Below are positions 60,325-64,000 of a stretch of 64,000 nt of DNA, one piece after another (position 1 is the stretch's first letter; each line of letters begins with the position of its first letter). The notes beneath the pieces were generated by a model. That model was not told the origin of the DNA and made no database searches. It saw only the letters and a list, made by a program, of their open reading frames with translations. The translations under genes and the position numbers were made by a program. This stretch comes from an uncultured Tenacibaculum sp. (GTDB taxonomy: Bacteria; Bacteroidota; Bacteroidia; Flavobacteriales; Flavobacteriaceae). The DNA lies in contig CAKZVD010000061.1 of NCBI GenBank assembly GCA_937922085.1, forward strand, positions 1 through 64,000. The letters run 5' to 3'.

Positions 60325-60610
60325 TTTTAAATTTTAATTAGGGTTAATTATTTAGTATGATAAACTTGTACAATACTACTCTAAGTAATTAATCCTTTTT
60401 AAATTTTAAGGAAGACATTAGGAGTGCTTAACATTATAATTAAGAGTACATTTAGTAGACATTTAAAAAAAATGAATTTTAAAGTAGGGAAAAAACCTTT
60501 TTAAGTGTATAAGAAACAAATATTATTATCTTTATAATTTTTTTACATAAAGTAGTTTTTTTTAAACTCTTTTATATATTATGTAATTTTAAACAAAACC
60601 TCCCCCTATT

Positions 60611-61411
60611 ATGTTTTTTTTTAGTTTTATAAAACATTTGTTTCTACTTAACCTATTTATCTTTCAAACATCTCTTTTTACATCTATATCACTTAAAGAA
60701 ACAGCATTATTAATTTCTTTAGGAATACAAAAAGAAAACTGGGCAAACTTTATAATTTTAAGTAATAAATATCTTTTACTAATAATCATCTTATGCTTAT
60801 TCTATTTTTTTTATAAGAAATTATACCTCTTATATCATTCTGAAAATAAATATTTTAAAATTCAGAAAGGAAAACTTTTTTTTTCTAAAATTTATAAATC
60901 CAAAATAGATGAAACACTAGCCAAAGACACTACTAATCTAGAAGAAAAGTTTAATCAAAAAGAATACACTTCCTTTAAAAAAAATAATTCAGAAATATTA
61001 GAAAATGAACTTCAAATTTTAACTCCTCAGAAAGAAAAACTTAAAGCTTTAAAAAATATTAAAACTGAACTTAATGAAGTATTATCCTCTAAAGATTTAG
61101 ATAAATTAAATAACGTAAAAGAAAACATAAATGTGATTATTGAAGATAGTTACACAAAAGAAAATGTTGTTTTAGGTAGAATAGAATCTCACTATCTTGA
61201 TTTGTATCACAAATTAAAAAAAATGCATCCTAATTTATCTAAAACAGACATTCGCCATTGTATACTTGTAAAAAACGACTTTTCTTTAAAAGAATCTGCC
61301 GAAATGTTAAGTGTTACTATTAACACAGTAAAAAAAGGAAGAAGTAGAGCTAAAAATAAAATTGATATTACTCCTAATACTTTATTAAGAGAATATTTAA
61401 ATACAATTTAA
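60611..61411 (+). CDS. Membrane-anchored LuxR-type HTH regulator
   Basis: The 266-residue protein starts with hydrophobic segments (about 4-30 and 52-70), followed by a charged coiled-coil region (about 90-190) and a C-terminal LuxR-like HTH: HPNLSKTDIRHCILVKNDFS, then LKESAEMLSVTINTVKKGRSRAKNKI. The HTH matches the C-terminus of Bacteroidota TPR-plus-HTH regulators, but the sensory TPR part is replaced by a short membrane anchor. It would sit in the inner membrane with the HTH in the cytoplasm. It is divergent from the beta-helix and expansin genes, across a 286-base gap, so these are plausible targets. Confidence 0.7.
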   Translation: MFFFSFIKHLFLLNLFIFQTSLFTSISLKETALLISLGIQKENWANFIILSNKYLLLIIILCLFYFFYKKLYLLYHSENKYFKIQKGKLFFSKIYKSKIDETLAKDTTNLEEKFNQKEYTSFKKNNSEILENELQILTPQKEKLKALKNIKTELNEVLSSKDLDKLNNVKENINVIIEDSYTKENVVLGRIESHYLDLYHKLKKMHPNLSKTDIRHCILVKNDFSLKESAEMLSVTINTVKKGRSRAKNKIDITPNTLLREYLNTI

Positions 61412-61427
61412 CCTCTTAGATCTATGA

Positions 61428-62291
61428 TTAGAGTGTTATTAGTAAAATACTTACAATTGCCACTACAATTCCGATCCAATTTTTATTCTCTAATTTTTCT
61501 TTGAAGAAAATAAGCCCAAAAATGGTACTTAATAACACAATACTCACATTATTAATTGTAAATAAAACAGAACTTTCTATTCCTTCTGTTTTTAATGCCT
61601 TCAATAAAAATTCAATAGAAAAATAATTAGGTATTCCTAAAGCTATACCTCCTACTATATTTCTAATTTTTAATGATTGTTTTTTACTAATTAATTGATA
61701 TAAAATAAAAGGAACACCTAAAATAAAAGCAATACCAAAAATTGATGTAGTAAACATTGAAACATGGTTATGATCTACATAATTAATTTCTGTATACTTT
61801 AATAAAGTATCAATAGCACCAGAACCTAAAAAAAGAATTATTGGAAACAATAAATATGATAATTTTATTTTTTTATTACCTGTACTTTTAACAGAAGTTA
61901 AATAAACCGCTATTAAAGCTAAAATTATCCCTAGTATTTTAATTGAATGAAAAGATTCTTTATATAAGTAAATTCCGAAAACTATCGGAATTACCACAGA
62001 CATTCTTCCAGATACAGAAGCAACTGAAAGTCCGTTTTTTTGAGAGGTTAAAGCCATCACATTAAAAATAGCAATAAATAAAATCCCCAATACACTAGCT
62101 CCTAAAAACCAAGATTGCTCTGGTATTTTACTAATCGGTATTTTAACTTCTGAATATAAATAACCAATACCAAAAGCAACTATATAATTTATTACTATTG
62201 CCTGAAAGGTATTGATTTTATAAATTTCAAAAAACTTAAATATTACATATAAACTACTAGAAATAAGTATACTTAAAACTAAATAAATCAT
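61428..62291 (-). CDS. EamA/DMT-superfamily transporter
   Basis: The 287-residue protein is almost wholly hydrophobic with about ten helices in two EamA repeats; LSVASVSGRMSVVIPIVFGIYLYKE and SSVLFTINNVSIVLLSTIFGLIFFKEKL mark equivalent points in the two halves. Such drug/metabolite transporters export or import small metabolites; substrate is unknown. Its start overlaps the stop of the HAD gene by one base, so it is the third gene of the ribD operon. It converges with the HTH regulator gene 16 bases away, with no terminator seen between. Confidence 0.85.
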   Translation of the reverse strand: MIYLVLSILISSSLYVIFKFFEIYKINTFQAIVINYIVAFGIGYLYSEVKIPISKIPEQSWFLGASVLGILFIAIFNVMALTSQKNGLSVASVSGRMSVVIPIVFGIYLYKESFHSIKILGIILALIAVYLTSVKSTGNKKIKLSYLLFPIILFLGSGAIDTLLKYTEINYVDHNHVSMFTTSIFGIAFILGVPFILYQLISKKQSLKIRNIVGGIALGIPNYFSIEFLLKALKTEGIESSVLFTINNVSIVLLSTIFGLIFFKEKLENKNWIGIVVAIVSILLITL

Positions 62292-62899
62292 TAACTAAAA
62301 TTTTGTTGATTTAATAAATTCACTACATCTTCTTTTTCCGGATTAATATTCCACACGTGAATTCCTAAAGAATTAGCTGCATCTGTATTTTCTTTTGTGT
62401 CATCTATAAAATATGTTTCCTCTGCTTTCAAATCATTTTCATTTAAAACAAATTCATAAATATTCGTATTGGGTTTTCTTAAATTAATTTCATGAGATAA
62501 ATAAAACTGTTCATAACATTCTTTAAATTCTGTGTATAACTCATTCCCCCATTCATTTTTTATCCAGCTAATATGCAAGTCATTTGTATTACTCAACAAA
62601 AACAATCTGTATTTTTTAGAAGCTGACAATTCCTTTAAAAATTGAAGTCTATGTAAAGGAAAGTCTAATAAAATAGCATTCCACGCATCTATTAAATCTT
62701 TTTTAGCAATAGAAAACTCGTCATGAAATACACTTACAAATTCATCTGTAGTCATTAATCCCATCTCATACTTATAATAAACTTGCATCATTTGCTCATT
62801 TACTTCAGTAACTCCTAATTTTGCTATTTCTCTATAAGTAGCTTGTTTATCTAAATTGATGAACACATCACCAAAATCGAAAATGATATTTTTAATCAT
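62291..62899 (-). CDS. HAD-superfamily phosphatase (subfamily IA)
   Basis: The 202-residue protein has FDFGDVFINLDK (nucleophile Asp9, acid Asp11-equivalent replaced by Gly-Asp arrangement typical of the FDFGxV group), LFLLSNTND (motif II), Lys in LRKPNTNIYEFVL (motif III) and FIDDTKENTDAA (motif IV). It is similar to the YihX / epoxide hydrolase-N-like HAD group. Cytoplasmic phosphatase of small phosphorylated metabolites. In flavobacteria such a HAD gene beside ribD could supply the missing phosphatase step of riboflavin synthesis (inference). It overlaps ribD by 8 bases. Confidence 0.85.
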   Translation of the reverse strand: MIKNIIFDFGDVFINLDKQATYREIAKLGVTEVNEQMMQVYYKYEMGLMTTDEFVSVFHDEFSIAKKDLIDAWNAILLDFPLHRLQFLKELSASKKYRLFLLSNTNDLHISWIKNEWGNELYTEFKECYEQFYLSHEINLRKPNTNIYEFVLNENDLKAEETYFIDDTKENTDAANSLGIHVWNINPEKEDVVNLLNQQNFS

Positions 62900-63926
62900 T
62901 ATTATATATTCTTAAAGTGTCTTTATGTATTTGTTCTTCGAAAGTTAATTTTGAAACTATTTTAGGTGCTTTTATACCATTATTGAATTCATTTGCTCCT
63001 GTAAAAACTCTAGCTTCATCCCATAAACCTTCATCAATAAAAGTTTGTAATGTTTTTGCTCCTCCTTCAATAATAATAGATTGAATTTTATGTTTTTGAA
63101 GTACTTCACATATTTGCTGAACAAGGTTCTTTGAAAAATCTATTTTTTCAAAAGTCAAATTTGTTTTATTAGTTGCTTCTTTTTCAGTGATAATAATAGT
63201 AGTTATTTCACTATCTAAAACATTCAATTTACTAGAAACTCTTAGTGTTCTATCTAAAACAACTCGAATAGGATTATTGCCAAACCAACTTCTAACATTT
63301 AATTTAGGGTTATCAGCTATAACTGTATTAGTACCTACTAAAATTGCATGCTCTTCTGCTCTCCATTTATGTACCAATTGTTTAGAATATTCATTAGATA
63401 TCCAAACAGGTTTTTGCTCTTCTTTTTCTAACGGAGCTATAAAACCGTTTCTAGTTTCGGCCCATTTTAAAATAATGTAAGGCCTTTTTTTATTTTGAAC
63501 AGTAAAAAATCGTTTATGATGTTCTTTACATTCTTCCTCTAATACACCAATAGTAACATTACATCCTGCTTTTTTTAATATTGCGACTCCTTTTCCTGCA
63601 ACTAAATTATTCGTATCTGTAGTACCTATAACTACATTTGGAATTTCTTTTTTTACTATCAAATTTGCACAAGGAGGTGTTTTTCCATAATGGGAACAAG
63701 GTTCCAAGGTGACATACATTGTTGCTTTTTTTAACAACGAAATATCTTTTACAGATTGAATTGCATTTACTTCTGCGTGTGAACCTCCATAAGGATTTGT
63801 ATACCCTTCTCCTATTATCTTATCGTTACATACTATTACTGCACCTACTGAAGGATTTGGTCTTGTAGTGCCAATCCCCTTTTTTGCCAACTCAAGGCAG
63901 CGATGCATATATTTTTCGTTGTTCAA
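62892..63926 (-). CDS. ribD: Bifunctional riboflavin biosynthesis deaminase/reductase
   Basis: The 344-residue protein has an N-terminal deaminase domain with zinc motifs GGSHAEVNAI (His50, Glu52) and EPCSHYGKTPPC (Cys77, Cys86), and a C-terminal reductase domain with RPYIILKWAETRNGFIAP, AILVGTNTVIADNPKLNVR, RVVLDRTLRV and IIIEGGAKTLQTFI. It deaminates the 2,5-diaminopyrimidine intermediate and reduces its ribose chain in riboflavin synthesis. Length is normal. It heads the operon with the HAD phosphatase and EamA transporter. Confidence 0.95.
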   Translation of the reverse strand: MNNEKYMHRCLELAKKGIGTTRPNPSVGAVIVCNDKIIGEGYTNPYGGSHAEVNAIQSVKDISLLKKATMYVTLEPCSHYGKTPPCANLIVKKEIPNVVIGTTDTNNLVAGKGVAILKKAGCNVTIGVLEEECKEHHKRFFTVQNKKRPYIILKWAETRNGFIAPLEKEEQKPVWISNEYSKQLVHKWRAEEHAILVGTNTVIADNPKLNVRSWFGNNPIRVVLDRTLRVSSKLNVLDSEITTIIITEKEATNKTNLTFEKIDFSKNLVQQICEVLQKHKIQSIIIEGGAKTLQTFIDEGLWDEARVFTGANEFNNGIKAPKIVSKLTFEEQIHKDTLRIYNND

Positions 63927-64000
63927 TTAATTTCAGTGATTTTGTTAAATAATTACTTCAACTTAGAAACTTTAAAGTTTAATTTTAATATTCTCCGTTT

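Noticed and set aside
1..64000. CRISPR arrays, prophage genes, toxin-antitoxin or retron-like cassettes
   Set aside because: Looked for regular spaced repeats, reverse transcriptase (YADD), integrase and paired small-gene signatures; none seen.

Overview
The window looks like the chromosome of a marine Bacteroidota bacterium of the Flavobacteriaceae (Tenacibaculum/Polaribacter-like). The DNA is very AT-rich. There are SusC/SusD-type genes, six secreted proteins end in the type IX secretion (T9SS) sorting domain (YPNP/FPNP motifs), promoters fit the Bacteroidota -7 consensus TAnnTTTG, and no good Shine-Dalgarno sequences are seen. Genus-level placement is inference. No tRNA, rRNA or CRISPR array was seen.

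Layout. (a) 1-4.1 kb is accessory: a transposase tail, a gene without a start, a sterol-desaturase-like hydroxylase, TPR and HEAT repeat proteins, a MITE-like element and a lipoprotein frame whose start codon reads ATA. (b) 4.2-6.8 kb: mogA, a small lipoprotein and the NO-detoxifying flavohemoprotein hmp with an FNR-like palindrome upstream. (c) 7.1-11.9 kb is a decaying secreted-enzyme region: an internally deleted beta-helix/T9SS gene, a 1057-aa multidomain T9SS protein with three almost identical FN3 repeats, and a scar joining a secreted-enzyme N-terminus to the C-terminal half of a short-chain dehydrogenase. (d) 11.9-19.2 kb: a Crp/Fnr regulator, a predicted envelope protein with DoxX, LysE, pyrD, an orphan GG-leader Cys-rich peptide, a frameshifted gene remnant and pheT. 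(e) 19.3-21.4 kb: a T9SS-exported endonuclease I.

(f) 21.5-44.4 kb is a complete alpha-glucan (starch/maltodextrin) utilisation locus. On the minus strand it has an MFS maltose-type transporter, beta-phosphoglucomutase, GH65 maltose phosphorylase, an esterase, GH31, two GH13 lipoproteins, and a LacI-family regulator just upstream. On the plus strand it has SusC, SusD, two accessory proteins, a SusE-like protein with four tandem starch-binding-type domains and a CBM48-GH13-T9SS amylase. Inferred flow: extracellular GH13 and the SusCDE surface complex capture and import glucan; periplasmic GH13/GH31 trim it; maltose enters through the MFS carrier; GH65 plus beta-PGM convert it to glucose and glucose-6-phosphate. 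A perfect 16-bp LacI-type operator lies between the regulator and susC.

(g) 44.4-57.1 kb is mostly housekeeping: a Bcr/CflA-type exporter with a promoter implying a leaderless mRNA, a frameshifted TlpA-like thioredoxin, an Lrp regulator, an M14 peptidase with a class V aminotransferase, a phosphoglucosamine/phosphomannomutase, two tandem beta-barrel paralogues, rpsA, a small membrane protein, a TPR-like lipoprotein and a YigZ-type protein. (h) 57.2-61.4 kb: a T9SS-tagged bacterial expansin, a T9SS beta-helix protein and a divergent membrane-anchored LuxR-type HTH protein. (i) 61.4-63.9 kb: EamA transporter, HAD phosphatase and ribD in one operon.

The most unusual items are the expansin/beta-helix/membrane-HTH module, the orphan CxxxC-rich GG-leader peptide beside a decayed gene, the domain shared by the accessory glucan protein and the amylase, and the deletion scars around 7-12 kb.
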